Part shown: positions 12,349-24,036 of the stretch, piece by piece
Position numbering within the stretch: the stretch's first letter is position 1
Layout of the letters: each line of letters opens with the position of its first letter
NCBI GenBank assembly: GCA_963921935.1
Contig: OY998177.1
Span: forward strand, 6,289,754 to 6,353,753
Length of the DNA stretch: 64,000 nucleotides
From: Galeruca laticollis
Lineage: Eukaryota; Arthropoda; Insecta; Coleoptera; Chrysomelidae
Direction of reading: 5' to 3'
Notes under the pieces: model-generated
Seen by the model: the letters and a program-made list of their open reading frames with translations, nothing else
Database searches by the model: none
Told to the model about the DNA's origin: nothing
Position numbers and translations under genes: made by a program

Positions 12349-12549
12349 TGATTTGGTTGTAATTAATAAACTGGTGGACTGTAGATATTTCTTTATTTTT
12401 AGTTTAAATTTAGCGAAATAGCACAACAGCAGCCATGTCAACATTCATGGCGAGACTGATTTTTATATAACAAAATGCACTGATGCCATATTTCATAAAT
12501 GATCGGCGCTAAACACTTATTATAAAATTTTAATTTTTGGGACTTAACA
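12349..12549 (-). repeat. 5' LTR of the BEL/Pao element
   Basis: Near-identical partner of 6169-6369. It is followed on the right by the second copy of the ATAGT target duplication (12550-12554). Confidence 0.95.
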
Positions 12550-13811
12550 ATAGTAGGCCCACTACCCATGTCAAACGAAGGAAACAAGTATCTACTAACA
12601 TTTCAAGATCACTTTACTAAATACTACGAAGCAATTCCGATACCAGATCAGAAAGCAGATACGGTAGCAACTGCTTTTGTAGAACAAATAATATGCAGGC
12701 ACGGAACAACCCAGAAATTGTTAACAGATAGAGGAACAAACTTTATGTCAGAACTAATGAAAGAGACATGCAAACTACTAAACATAAAAAGAATACACAC
12801 AGCAAGCTACGCACCAACAACCAATGGGCAAATAGAAAGACTACACATAGTACAAAAGGATATGTTGACGCACTACATAGCCCCAAATCAAGGAGATTGA
12901 GACAAGTGGATACCGTATGTACTAATGGCATATCGGGGAAGCATACACACATCAACAGGATACAGCCCATATTTCCTACTACATGGGAAAGATCAAGCAC
13001 TACCGTTCGACAATTTCATCAAGCAAAAAAGACTGAAATACAACTTAGACGATAACTACGTGTCAGAGCTAGAGACAAGACTCAACCAAATATACACAAG
13101 AGAACTAGAGAACGCAGAAAAGGCAAAAGACGACAGGATAAACAGATACAATGAAAAAACCACCCTGAGAGAGTTCAAACCAGGCGACCTAGTTTACCTA
13201 CTAGACATAAGTAACACACCAGGAATATCCAAAAAACTTCAAAACCGATGGACAGGACCATTCAAAATAAAAAACAAAGTAGGACCAGTTACATACCAAA
13301 TCGCGTCAGAGGGAAAAATATGCAAGTTGTCCACATTAATAAACTAGAAACATATTATGGCAAATTGAACGATGAAAAACACGAGATCATAGAGACAACA
13401 ACGAAACAGAATAAGGAAAACACACCAGACGAGCAGGAAGAACCACAAGAGGAGACCGCAGACGACATAAACACAGGGAAGTTAGCGGCATTACCACTAT
13501 GGTCAACGGAGAAAATAACACAGCTACCTACGGAAAAGACACTAACCCAAACAAAGCAACAAAAGGACAAACCGAGCGGAAGCCCCCCAGTCTCACTGAG
13601 ACCTTCGCCGGATATTCGAAGATCCGCCAGCATAAGAAACCGGATCCCAAGCGCACCCAGCTACATTTATACGACATGGGCAGAATCCTTACAATTATGT
13701 AGAAGCAAGACAAAACAAACCAAACGCTATCATATATCATGCAAAATCAGGCGAAAATATCCCATAAACATACAACAAATATGTCCGCTTAATCGCTCAA
13801 TTTTTTCATAA
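12550..13811 (+). pseudogene. pol: gypsy pol, 3' part: integrase core and C-terminus
   Basis: Continues the integrase exactly after the BEL insertion (VGPLPMSNEGNKYLLTFQDH). The core shows LTDRGTNFMSEL and the glutamate in TNGQIERLH; the first aspartate lies in SMDIV on the other side of the insertion. TGA at 12898 interrupts before the IPYVLMAYR segment. The C-terminal domain follows (FKPGDLVYLLD, RWTGPFKIKNKVGPVTYQI), a GPF-type integrase end. A frameshift near 13325 moves the last part (VVHINKLETYYGKL) to another frame, which runs acidic and lysine-rich to 13811. Confidence 0.88.
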
Positions 13812-14356
13812 ATACCGAGTTCACACTAAGATCGCGAAAAAAAATATAGGATGAATAGTCCCAGAGAAAAAAAAATACATAGATATATACATACAACAAT
13901 AAACAATGAGCTTCTAAGGTATAAGATAGGTAAATCAGATTAGAGATACAAATTTAGTTATATTTCATAATTCATACATAAGTATATTGTTTTTATTGTC
14001 GGAAAAGAATAACTAATTACGCCATAACACATCGACAAAATAAAATGCAAGGTCATTGCAGGTAATCAATTTAAAAGAATTGCACCGTTGCAAGGTTAAT
14101 CCAAGGTGTTTTAGGAAGATTTGATTTTAATATCTACAAGGGGAACAAATGAATTGTAGTTATTCCAAAACGGGCAATAGTTGTAAACTCCAAACAAGGA
14201 ACTCAATTGACAGTCCTAAATGATTATACAGCTCGGTCAATTGAGAAAAACAAGCTAAAGTTGAAAACGCAAATGAAGCGTTAACTTATGAGTAAGAAAC
14301 ATTATTTTGGTGTTTTAAAAAAAACATAATTGTTATATTAAAATTTGTAAATGATG
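13812..14356 (+). other. Non-coding gypsy sequence between pol and the PLE insertion
   Basis: AT-rich, stop-rich in all frames. It lies where the splice or linker region between pol and env would be. No motif was recognised. Confidence 0.4.
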
Positions 14357-14368
14357 AATGTTAACAAT
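14357..14368 (+). repeat. Candidate PLE target-site duplication, left
   Basis: AATGTTAACAAT, identical to 17602-17613. If it is the duplication, 14369-14414 belongs to the PLE 3' end, since it is absent from the outer edge of the plus copy. It is partly palindromic, so chance similarity is possible. Confidence 0.45.
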
Positions 14369-15089
14369 GGAATTACTGTCTCGACCCTTACTTCGTGGAA
14401 TATGCTCATATTAGTGTTTTTAAATTAAACTCACGGCCTCTAGTTAAATCCACAATATAATAAAAGTTATTGAAAATTCTAAAAAATTGACAATTGTTTT
14501 GATAAATCAATATCATCGTCAGAATGACAGAAGTTACATTTCATTTTATGCCTACCTGATGTTTAGTAGTTATTTTTGGCTAGATCAAGAAGTAACCTAA
14601 CTTGTGATTGGCTTAATATATGTTTATAGAAAAAAGAAGAAGATGTGATATTACAAATATTGAAGCTTAAATATTATTAGCCCTATGGTGATATCCTGGA
14701 TATCATTTTTCCAATTAAGATCAGTATAACTGTGCAATGATATAGAAAACCAGGAAAACTATATCTACTGATCTTTATTATTATCACTTAAGAAGACAGT
14801 TTATTAGTGGAGAACTCCCTAGAATTAACTGTTAATTGACAACTTCATATTGTGGGTTCCTTAAATGTCTTCTGATTTCCAGTTCTTCAAGGAAATCCAG
14901 TTCTTGTTTCTTTTCACAAATATGCAGCACTTCTACGTAGTTCTGTGTTAGGTGTCAATGAATGATTGGTGTCAATAGATGTTTTGCGTAGTGGGATTTA
15001 TCTGGTTGTTTTATTCTGTATGCTCGTAAGTGCTCACTGTTTTTTATGTCAAAATTCCTAAGGGTCTGACCCAAATAGACAGCATTACA

Positions 15090-15785
15090 TTATGGACATT
15101 TGAGTTTATATATACCTGACTTCTTTAATAGTGGTATTTTTGTTTTGACATTTAACAATATTGTACTAAAGTTACTTTCTGTTTTAAAAGAAATTGTTGT
15201 ATTCGTTGCTGAAGATATTTTATTTGAAATATTATTAGAAATATTTCCTGTATATGTGATGGTTTTATAAGTTTTAATTTCATCAGCTTGTTTAGGATAT
15301 ATTAGTTGTAATGCCGCTTCTTCTTCTTTTTTACTAATCAGCTTATTTATCATATCTAATGGATAACCGTTAGATGTTGCTATTTGTCTAATTGTATGAT
15401 TCTCTCTATCAAAATTACATTTGTTCATAGGAACTGAAAAAGCTCTATGTATCATTGAATTATATGCTGCTAGTCTGTGTGACATAGGGTGGTTAGAATT
15501 GACTGGAATTGTCACATCAGCCTGTGTTGGTTTTCGGTAAATTGAATAATCAAGTACATTATTAACTCTTTGAATTTTCAAATCAAGAAAATTGATTGAG
15601 CTATTTTCTTCAATTTCTAATGTAAATTGAATTTTCGGGTGTAAATTATTGATGTGGTTGAAAAATACATCTAATTGTCGTTCACTACCCATAAAACAAG
15701 CTAATATGTCATCTACATATTTATACCAAAATAAAATATTTTTCGCAATATTACTTTCAAAGATCTTTCTTTCTAAATTATCCAC
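15090..15785 (-). pseudogene. PLE reverse transcriptase fragment, truncated minus copy
   Basis: 231 residues starting at the MDNLERKIFESN segment, so the N-terminal half of the RT is absent. The active site is YVDDILACFMG, followed by INFLDLKI and the SIYRKPTQADVTIP motif typical of PLE RTs. The frame ends at 15090 in LKCP, the start of the GIY-YIG linker; GIY-YIG homology continues to about 14830 in broken form. Protein identity with the plus copy is about 90% or more by eye. Confidence 0.85.
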
Positions 15786-15868
15786 AATTATATGGAACAG
15801 TCAAATTACATGAAATAACGAAACCAATTAGACCTGTAGTCTCATATGTCAATGCTCCTAATAATATA

Positions 15869-17215
15869 TTGGTAAAGAAACTCAACAATATATTCAATAC
15901 TTACGGATATGAATCTCAGTACTCAATTAGAAATTCAATAGAACTAATCAAAAAGTTGAAAGCAATCCACTTGCAAGATAACTATAAACTCATTTCGTTC
16001 AATGTAACTAATATGATTACTAAAATTCCTCCTAAAGAATGTCTAATACTTGTAAGAAAATTACTAGAAGATAAAAATATTAATCCAGGAATAATATCAG
16101 ATATACTTAATTTATTTGATGTATGCATTAATCACAATTATTTCACTTTTGACAATAAGATATATATTCAAAATGAAGGTTTACCAATGGGAAGCCCTAT
16201 ATCACCGATTTTAGCAAACATTTTTATGGATAATTTAGAAAGAAAGATCTTTGAAAGTAATATTTCGAAAAATATTTTATTTTGGTATAGATATGTAGAT
16301 GACATATTAGCTTGTTTTATGGGTAGTGAACGACAATTAGATGTATTTTTCAACCACATCAATAATTTACACCCGAAAATTAAATTTACATTAGAAATTG
16401 AAGAAAATAGCTCAATCAATTTTCTTGATTTGAAAATTCAAAAAGTTAATAATGTACTTGATTATTCAATTTACCGAAAACCAACACAGGCTGATGTGAC
16501 AATTCCATTCAATTCTAACCACCCTATGTCACACAGACTAGCAGCATATAATTCAATGGTACATAGAGCTTTTTCAGTTCCTAAGAACAAATGTAATTTT
16601 GATGGAGAGATTAATACAATTAGACAAATAGCAACATCTAACGTTTATCCATTAGATATGATAAATAAGCTAATTAGTAAAAAAGAAGAAAAAGTGGCAT
16701 TACAACTAATATATCCTAAACAAGCTGATGAAATCATAACTTATAAAACCATCACATATGCAGGGAATATTTCTAATAATATTTCAAAGATAATATCTTC
16801 AGCAACGAATACAACAATTTCTTTTAAAACAGAAAGTAACGTTAGTACAAAATTGTTAAATGTTAAAGCAAAAATACCACTATTAAAGAAGTCAGGTATA
16901 GATAAACTCAAATCTCCAGAATGTAATGCTGTCTATTTGGGTCAGACCCTTAGGAATTTTGAAATACGATACAGTGAGCACTTACGAGCATACATATTAA
17001 AACAACCAGATAAATCCCACTATGCAAAACATCTACTTGACACCAATCATTCACTGACATCTAACACAGAACTACGTAGAAGTGCTGCATATTTGTGAAA
17101 AGAAACAAGAACTGGATTTCCTTGAAGAACTGGAAATTAGAAGACGTTTAAGAAACCCACAATATGAAGTTGTCAATGAACAGTTAAATCCAGGGAGTTC
17201 TCCACTAATAAACTG
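15869..17215 (+). pseudogene. PLE reverse transcriptase and GIY-YIG endonuclease, plus copy
   Basis: A 409-residue frame from 15869 lacks the first part of a full PLE protein. It shows the RT motifs LISFNVTNMITKIPPKE, LPMGSPISPILANIFMDNLE, YVDDILACF and IYRKPTQADVTIP. The GIY-YIG nuclease follows: ECNAVYLGQTLRNFEIRYSEHL and HYAKHLLDTNHS. A 4-bp insertion relative to the related copy at 61680 shifts the frame near 17073; the last part (LDFLEELEIRR) reads in another frame to about 17215. RT and GIY-YIG together define the Penelope/Neptune group. Confidence 0.88.
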
Positions 17216-17601
17216 ACTTCTTAAGTGATAATTGTAAAGATCAGCAGATATAGTTTTCCTGGTTTTCTATATCATTGCACAGTTATACTGATCTTAATTG
17301 GAAAAATGATATCCAGGATATCACCATAGGGCTAATAATATCTAAGCTTCAATATTTGTAATATCACATCTTCTTCTTTTTTCTATAAACATATATTAAG
17401 CCAATCACAAGTTAGTTTACTTCTTGGTCTAGCCAAAAATAACTACTAAACATCAGGTAGGTGTAAAATGAAATGTAACTTCTGTCATTCTGACGATGAT
17501 ATTGATTTATCGAAACAATTGTCAATTTTTCAGAATTTTCAATAACTTTTATTATATTGTGGAATTAACGCGAGAACGTGAGTTTCATTTAAAAACACTA
17601 T

Positions 17602-17613
17602 AATGTTAACAAT
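17602..17613 (+). repeat. Candidate PLE target-site duplication, right
   Basis: AATGTTAACAAT, partner of 14357-14368. Confidence 0.45.
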
Positions 17614-17698
17614 TGTAATTTTTATAAAATTGTAAAGGTATCGTAAGTGCGCGACAATAAAACGACAAATCGTTCTTCTGACCTGGGTAACGCTCGTT

Positions 17699-18025
17699 AT
17701 GTGCGGTTTTCAGACAGCAATTACGTTAATTGCTTACGACTGTTTGAACCCCGATAAAAAACATTACAGTGATTGCACCAAAAGACGTTCAAAAAGTGTC
17801 CAGAACCCGAGACGTCTTACGCCAGTGAAAGCACGAGAATTCAAGTTACCCAGAGCAACGAAATCAAACGGAAAAAGTATGGTCATGCCCCATAGAAGTA
17901 ACAAGACTCATGTTTTACTGCGGGATGCACAGCAACACATCCGCAGCCAACGAAGCAGCAGCAGAAAAATGCAGAGCCACACACAGATACAAAATAATCC
18001 AATTGTATCAACAAACAATCTATGA
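17699..18025 (+). pseudogene. env-like remnant, N-terminal part
   Basis: A 108-residue frame begins with a short stretch (GFQTAITLIAYDCLNP) resembling the start of glycoproteins found in insect env-bearing retroelements and some insect RNA viruses. It soon becomes basic and low-complexity, unlike a glycoprotein. Position between pol and the polypurine tract is where env lies in errantivirus-like elements. The similarity is from memory of the family pattern only. The gene is clearly degraded. Confidence 0.4.
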
Positions 18026-18458
18026 TGAATGTTAAAACTCCAGTGAAATTCAAAGTAATAGAAGAAGAAGACGAAGGTTCCGCTTTAACACTACAAAAGA
18101 GAAACCTACTATCAAAATGTAGCAAACAGAGCACACGAGAATTGTCATTGCCTTGAAGACAAACAAAACCTTCAACCGACAATGCCAGTTCTACCCCAGA
18201 ATGTCGATTTCATAAATAGCAAACTATTATAGATAGAGCAAGCATACAAATGTGACGTAAGCATGCTATACACAGACAAAACACATAGAAGACGCATAAC
18301 AAAGAGAGACATTCTCGAAAATAAATAGAGCAGCAGCAGCAGAGCAGCCGGACCGAACGCCAATAGCCAATAGCCACAGTATAAGATATTTTAGATACCA
18401 AAGAAATCAAAAACCTAGCTGAAACCACCCTGACACACACTTGCGAATGGTTCACGAA

Positions 18459-18560
18459 GATGGGCTCAATAATAAGTGGTATAATTGGTATATACTGCAC
18501 ATTTCACCTACTAAAGCACATGGTAGGCACAATATTAAATGCAATCCGCATCCAACAAAC
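18459..18560 (+). pseudogene. env-like remnant, C-terminal membrane segment
   Basis: A short frame starts MGSIISGIIGIYCTFHLL, a glycine- and isoleucine-rich hydrophobic segment followed by a basic stretch, before a stop. This resembles the transmembrane anchor at the C-terminus of an env protein, and it lies a few hundred bases before the polypurine tract. Bases 18026-18458 between the two remnants have stops in all frames. The rest, 18561-19013, is AC-rich 3' untranslated sequence. Confidence 0.35.
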
Positions 18561-19013
18561 AGTATGATGTGGAATCGCACTAGTATACAGCATATGGGAT
18601 TCACTTACGGCATGGGTAATACACTCCCACAACAGAAGCCAGAAACAAGACGAAGAGCCGATAGAAATGGAGCATATACAGCACCAGGAGACGAGCCACC
18701 CCAGACCGTAACATTGGACAGAGATAAACCACCCCATGAACGACCTACTGAGCAGCAGTGTCGCGAGTGTCAGTAATCGCGACCTAGGTCAGGGACAAAA
18801 CAGTTAAACTTTCAAGTGAAAGTCAAACCGAACACGTGAGTAAGTTCAAGTGCGCGTTACGTAAAAACAAATCGTGGTCAAAGGTGTCACGACGTCGAAG
18901 CGCACAAAACAAAGAACAATGTGAAGTTCACGTTAATGAACTCGTAGGTAAACAATGTTACTATTATAGTTAAGAATAAAAAGATATTGGACCTGAAACG
19001 TCGCAACACTTTT

Positions 19014-19026
19014 ACAAGAGGGGAAG
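19014..19026 (+). promoter_or_regulatory. Polypurine tract of the gypsy element
   Basis: ACAAGAGGGGAAG directly precedes the TG start of the 3' LTR at 19027. Confidence 0.8.
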
Positions 19027-20953
19027 TGATGTAATAAACACGAGATATGACATAGGAAATTTTAAGAACACCCTATATAGATAAAATTTTCTTGATTCGA
19101 AACAAATTAATAATAAAATAGTTGTTGACCTCCGCCAGGAAAGAAGTTGATACAAACAATTTTTTTATAATCAGCAAGGTCGATAAACATTACATCTGAT
19201 GTTTTGCCATGCTTTGTTTATCAATAAATATAATCAAACGTTGCAAACTAGAATAATGAATTTTAAAATTAACTTTTTAGACAAGGGCACAAACGAAACA
19301 ATATTAAAATAAATAGCACGAATTTTGAAAACAGAGGGAGTGAAGTAGTAACCCTCATCAAGTGACCAGGCTCAGTACGGCCGGCCACTTATCGTCGACA
19401 GTAATATTGTGTAGTTGTGATTTGTGATATTTCAAAAGCGTAAGTTTTAAACGTATAATTATTTTTATATACTGTATTGATATTTTTTTATTTGACTTAA
19501 CTGGGTGTCCCAAAAGGAAAAGGAGACCTATATTTTCGGTCATATTGAGTGCACTATTTACATCTGTGCCCCTCACCTACCGATCTAGTCTATAATTATA
19601 GGCATATACAAAAGATATCGTATGTTCGATGATCATTTTTCTTATATGGTTTTTTTCTGTATTGTGCAAGGATATTCCACTGTACGAGATATCATATTTA
19701 TTCTATTTAAAGCCGAAAGTTTTGTTCAATATTTTATTACCTCATATTGTACAGGATATCCAAATGTACGAGATATCATAATTATTCTATTAGATTCCGA
19801 AAGTTTGTCTGATATATTATTATACTATATTGTACGGGATATTCAACTGTACGGGATATCACATTTATACCATTCGATTTCAAAAGTTTGTTGATAATTA
19901 TTATACGATATTGTACAGGATATTCAACTGTTAAGGATATCACATTTATACCATTCGATTTCAAAAGTTTGTTGATAATTATTATACGATATTGTACAGG
20001 AAATTCAACTGTTAAGGATATCACATTCGATTTCAAAAGGTTGTTGATAATTAGTATACGATATTGTACAGGATATACAACTGTGCAGGATATCAGATTT
20101 ATACCCTCCGATTTCAAAAGTTGTTGATAATTATTATAACATATTGTACAGGATATTCAACTGTACGCTATTTCACATTCATAGCATTCAATTACGAAGG
20201 GTTGTTCGATAATCATTTTTCTTATATTATACCAAATATTTAACTATACGTGATATCTTACTTTATCTTTCATAATCAGGAAAGACCCCTTTCAAAAGTT
20301 TGGAAGACGTTGTGCCCGAGTCATGTTTCTTTTGTTGGTTTCATTTCTCATACAGGGATAGTTCTATATAAGACATCTTTTACGGGTGTCACGAGAACGG
20401 GTAACTACTTCCAGCTTTGGAAAGACGTTTTTCCCTAACTGAATTTTTAATGTAACATACCGGGGCATTTCCCCCCCGAGTAACTGTCACTTTATCCAAA
20501 TCAGGGCGGTATAATTTACTATTGTTTGTAATTTATACTTGTACATATTTATCCACCCAGTCTGTTTCCTTTATCAACAACCCTTACCCTCGTACCAACA
20601 AGTTGGAACGGGCTGACACGACCTGCATTAGAACTCAGACTTGGCACATTGTATGAGCCCAAGAGGCACCACGGAGGCCTCGATCGCTCGTGCCAAGAAA
20701 ACCCCTCCCTGGAGGTAACCCGCAGATAGGTTCCTGGCTCTAAATTTGTGCCGTAAGGCACTGGTGACAGCATGCTGCCAACATTTCTAGGATAGGATTG
20801 TACAGTAGGACCCCTCCGGTCACTACAATCAGAAGAAAAGAAGCCAAAGGAATATTACCGTTTCCTATACCATTGGAATATACCAAACGATCTATTAGTG
20901 TGGGGACAGCGGTCACTGGATACACCCCACGGAGATCAGAGTTCTTTATTACA
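19027..20953 (+). repeat. 3' LTR of the gypsy element, complete (1927 bp)
   Basis: Starts TGATGTAAT after the polypurine tract and ends TTACA, at the same point as the 5' LTR. The part before 19850 has no counterpart in the window because the 5' LTR is truncated. It contains the minisatellite (19660-20200) and the TATA box (20365-20372). Confidence 0.93.
19660..20200 (+). repeat. ~81-bp minisatellite inside the 3' LTR
   Basis: Six or more diverged copies. Two adjacent units, starting near 19861 and 19942, are 81 bp apart and almost identical, and one following unit lacks about 12 bp. Counterpart of 1-300. Confidence 0.8.
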
Positions 20954-21698
20954 GTAATAATAAGAATGATTCAACTTTTGACAGTAAGGTATGTATACAA
21001 AATGAAGATTTACCAATGGGAAGCCCTATATCACCAACCTTGGCAAACATTTTTATAGACAGTTTAGAATGAAAAATCTTTGATTGTAACATTAAAACAA
21101 ATATCTTATTTTAGTTTAGATATGTAGATGACATACTAGCTTGTTTTATAGGTAGTGAACGACAATTAGATGTATTTTTCAACCATATTAATAATTTGCA
21201 CCCAAAATTCAAATTCACATTAAAAGTTGAAGAAAATAACTCAATCAATTTTCTTTATTTGAAAATTCAAAGTTACTCGATTATTCAATTTATAAAAAAC
21301 AACACACACCGATGTGACTATTCTATATAATTCCAGTCATTCTATGTCACATAAATTAGTAGCATTTCAATCAATGATACATAAAGCATTTCCAGTTCCT
21401 ATGAACAAAAATAATTTTGATAGAGAAATGAATACTATTAAATGAATAGCAACATCCAACGTTTATCCATTACATATAATGAAAAAAATTAACAAAAAAG
21501 AGGAAAAAGTGGCATAACAACTAATATTTCCTGAACAAACTGAAGAAATAAAAAATTTCGAAACCATCACATATGCTGGTATCTAATAATATTTCAAAGA
21601 TAATATATTTAGCAACAAATAAAACAGTTTATTTGAAAACGGTAATGTGAGTATATAATTGGTCAATGTAAGAACAAAAATATCCCCATTGAAGAATA

Positions 21699-21700
<2 letters not shown>
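20954..21700 (+). pseudogene. Old PLE reverse transcriptase that hosts the gypsy insertion
   Basis: Immediately after the 3' LTR the sequence encodes LPMGSPISPTLANIF, then YVDDILACFIGSERQ with stops in between, then the INFL region, closely parallel to 16180-16870. Many stops and small indels make this copy much older than the PLE pair inside the gypsy element. It continues to the TA repeat at 21700 and, after another insertion, to 27149-27172. The N-terminal half would lie upstream of the window. Confidence 0.8.

Positions 21701-21787
<87 letters not shown>
21698..21787 (+). repeat. (TA)n microsatellite
   Basis: About 90 bp of TA dinucleotides with one interruption. It corresponds to a GTATATA-like spot in the PLE linker, so it probably expanded within the PLE. 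Confidence 0.9.
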
Positions 21788-21793
<6 letters not shown>

Positions 21794-23318
21794 CATATAC
21801 TCTATCTAAATTCTAAAGAAAACATTGAAATAAAGAAAAATGTACATATTTGGATGTAATACTAGTGATATACAATGTATTATAAATAATTTAAAAGATT
21901 CAATATGCAAATAAAATTTGACATTACAATTTCGAATGACAATAATGCAGAAGATACTTAATGATACATAGATTTTATAAAGATTTTAAAAAAAGAATAC
22001 AGATGTCGCTGGTAGCAAAATTACAATTAGAATTAAAGAATGAAAATCTCTCTTTGTTATATGAAAATATAAATTTGTATTTTTTTTTAAAAAAGGAATT
22101 TTTTGGTAACCAAAGGAGAAGAGAATTATTTATGGAAAAAGTTTAGTTAGTTGATTTGGAACCCCTCTCGAGAGAACATCTAATATGAGTTCTCTCAAAT
22201 TTGCTGAATAATATATTAGTAATTGATATATTAAAATAGCATCAGATTATAGTAATTAGCATGATGAGATCAGTGCGTGAATAATTCCTTAAATAATTAT
22301 ATTGAAATAGTGTTAGTGATTTTTCCGGGTTCTAAATTATAAATTTAGAAAAGTGGTTCCGGCGATTCTAAAAGACGTGCTGAGAATCAGAACGAGTGAT
22401 CCTGATACCTAGTTGGTGAGTCCAGTCCAGATTTTATAAACTATTTTTCAAGAATTAACAGGCCTTTAAATAAAATTAAGATAGATGCATCTATATCACA
22501 TTTTTGAATACTGACAAAATTAACGTTAAAGATATATAAAATTTCACATGAAGAGAAGAGAAAATTTTTTTGAATAGACAATTTTATCGCATATAGTTAT
22601 TTGACATTTATACACGTCAAGTGTAATTTTCGACGATTTGAACGTTTAGAATAAGTAGTTAATTAGGTTGTTCTTCTAGTATATAGGTTGTTTTTTTTTA
22701 ATTTTAAGGTTCGTAGAAAGTACGATTATTGTTCTTTATTATATTTTGGGAATAATAATTCATTTTCACTTGTTATCTGATGGTATATAATATATAATTT
22801 TTGATTCCAACTCACTTTGGTATTAATTCAACTCCTATTTCATTGAATTTGAAAAATTTTGGATCCTATAAAACTTTTGATATAATCAGTGACATTTAGT
22901 TAATTTTCAGTGACAAAAAAATTGTAGATGTCATTAGATAATTTAATGGTCTTAGAATATATTGAACAAGCAGTCACTATAGATTTGCAATAGTATAATT
23001 GACAATTTTGGAATATTCTTTGGAAATTTATAAATTTAAAATTTAAATTATTAATTTTTTTTAATCTTTGAACCCTCCCTGAGGTAAGAGCGAGTAAGTC
23101 GATTTTGTAGTAATTTATCTTCCAGAATATAAAATTTCATATTCATCTGAGCCGGGCATAATAATTTGACAATTCCTGTCAAAATTTCAAATACGTTATA
23201 TTCAGTGATAAAGTTGTTTTCACATTAGTGTAGTTACTACCACGATTGTAACAACAGCATCTAATAATCAAATTTCAAATAAAATCATATAATACATAAT
23301 TATAAAAACAGTAGAACA
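21788..23318 (+). repeat. Left LTR of the pol-less element
   Basis: Starts TTAATACATATACTC and ends GTAGAACA. The usual TG start is not visible; the first four bases may belong to a TTAA target instead. A 61-residue ORF at 21961 recurs in the right repeat but has no recognisable domain. Confidence 0.8.
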
Positions 23319-23412
23319 GGTAGGAGTTGAAAGTGGATCCGATGAAGAAAGGGAAGAACAGGGGGATAGTAGACGGGAACCCCAAGGAGGAACAAATAGC
23401 AATGATCATTGG

Positions 23413-24036
23413 ATGCAACAATTTCTTGTGAAAATGAATGAGAATATGAATAGGAAATTTGAAGAAAATAGGGCAGATATGAATAGTATGGAAAAGAATA
23501 TGCGAGGAGATATGTATACAATGAAGGAGGAGATTAAGGGGGATATTAACAATATCACAGGAAACATGGACAGGCTGGAAAAGAAAATAGAAGGAAAAAT
23601 TGAAAATTTAAAGGAGATTAAGAAAATTAGGGAAGGGAATAATGAATTTAGAAAGAAAATTGAAAAGGTGAAAGGGGATATGAAGGGCCAGAAGCAAAAT
23701 TTGCGCATGGAAATTCAAAAAATTGGCATTAAAATCAGGGAAGATACAAACAAGCAGGTGGTAGAAGAAGTTCAAGAACTAGGAAGATGCCTAGAAGAAA
23801 ATTTATCTGGAGTAATTCAAGTAGAAGTGAAGAAACAAAATGAGAATTTAATTGAAGAGATACAGTCCATTAAAGTACAAGGACAAACAAATAAAGAAGT
23901 GATGCAAATTTATAAAAAAAATATTTATTGGAAAATAAAATACTTAGATGGTAATACCGAAAAACAAATCATGATATATGATAAAAGAAATAATAATTAT
24001 GATAGGGGGAAACAATTTAACGAAGAATTGGAATAA
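23413..24036 (+). CDS. Coiled-coil protein, possible gag of the pol-less LTR element
   Basis: 207 residues, rich in Lys, Glu, Asn and Met, with long heptad-like stretches (MEKNMRGDMYTMKEEIKGD; VQELGRCLEENLSGVIQVEV). No zinc knuckle or protease motif is present. Position just inside the left LTR and coiled-coil content fit a divergent gag N-terminus, as in some insect gypsy elements, but no family is recognised. A reading frame upstream of the ATG, from about 23333 (SDEEREEQGDSRRE-type sequence), may extend it; the ATG at 23413 is the first in frame on the list of plausible starts. Confidence 0.5.
   Translation: MQQFLVKMNENMNRKFEENRADMNSMEKNMRGDMYTMKEEIKGDINNITGNMDRLEKKIEGKIENLKEIKKIREGNNEFRKKIEKVKGDMKGQKQNLRMEIQKIGIKIREDTNKQVVEEVQELGRCLEENLSGVIQVEVKKQNENLIEEIQSIKVQGQTNKEVMQIYKKNIYWKIKYLDGNTEKQIMIYDKRNNNYDRGKQFNEELE

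Larger units (their letters stand above)
6169..12549 (-). mobile_element. BEL/Pao LTR retrotransposon inserted in the gypsy integrase
   Basis: Two 201-bp LTRs in the same direction bound 6381 bp. ATAGT lies at both 6164-6168 and 12550-12554, a perfect 5-bp target duplication; the interrupted gypsy reading frame is continuous across it once the insert is disregarded. Gag, protease, RT, RNase H and integrase run on the minus strand in BEL/Pao order. The LTRs differ at one position (near 6298 versus 12478), indicating recent insertion, yet pol has four stops and a frameshift. Confidence 0.95.
14369..17601. mobile_element. Head-to-head pair of Penelope-like element copies
   Basis: A 5'-truncated PLE copy on the minus strand (about 14415-15790) abuts a longer copy on the plus strand (about 15790-17601). 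Their 3' halves are near-identical inverted repeats, including 3' untranslated sequence at both outer ends. AATGTTAACAAT occurs just outside both ends (14357-14368 and 17602-17613) and may be the target duplication. Adjacent inverted, truncated copies are a known habit of Penelope-like elements. Confidence 0.8.
1..20953 (+). mobile_element. Ty3/gypsy env-class LTR retrotransposon, 5' end cut by window
   Basis: The two LTR copies match from base 1 to 1041 and from about 19850 to 20953. Between them are a primer-binding site, gag, a protease/RT/RNase H/integrase reading frame, env-like remnants and a polypurine tract, all on the plus strand. The element is interrupted by a BEL/Pao element at 6169-12549 and a PLE pair near 14369-17601. 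Over the last 700 bp or so the two LTRs differ at roughly 25 positions by eye, so the insertion is not recent. Sequence right of the 3' LTR is PLE reverse transcriptase, showing that the element landed in an older PLE. All genes carry stops or frameshifts. Confidence 0.9.

Noticed and set aside
21659..21859. 66-residue ORF rich in IY repeats
   Set aside because: It is a translation of the TA microsatellite and its edges.
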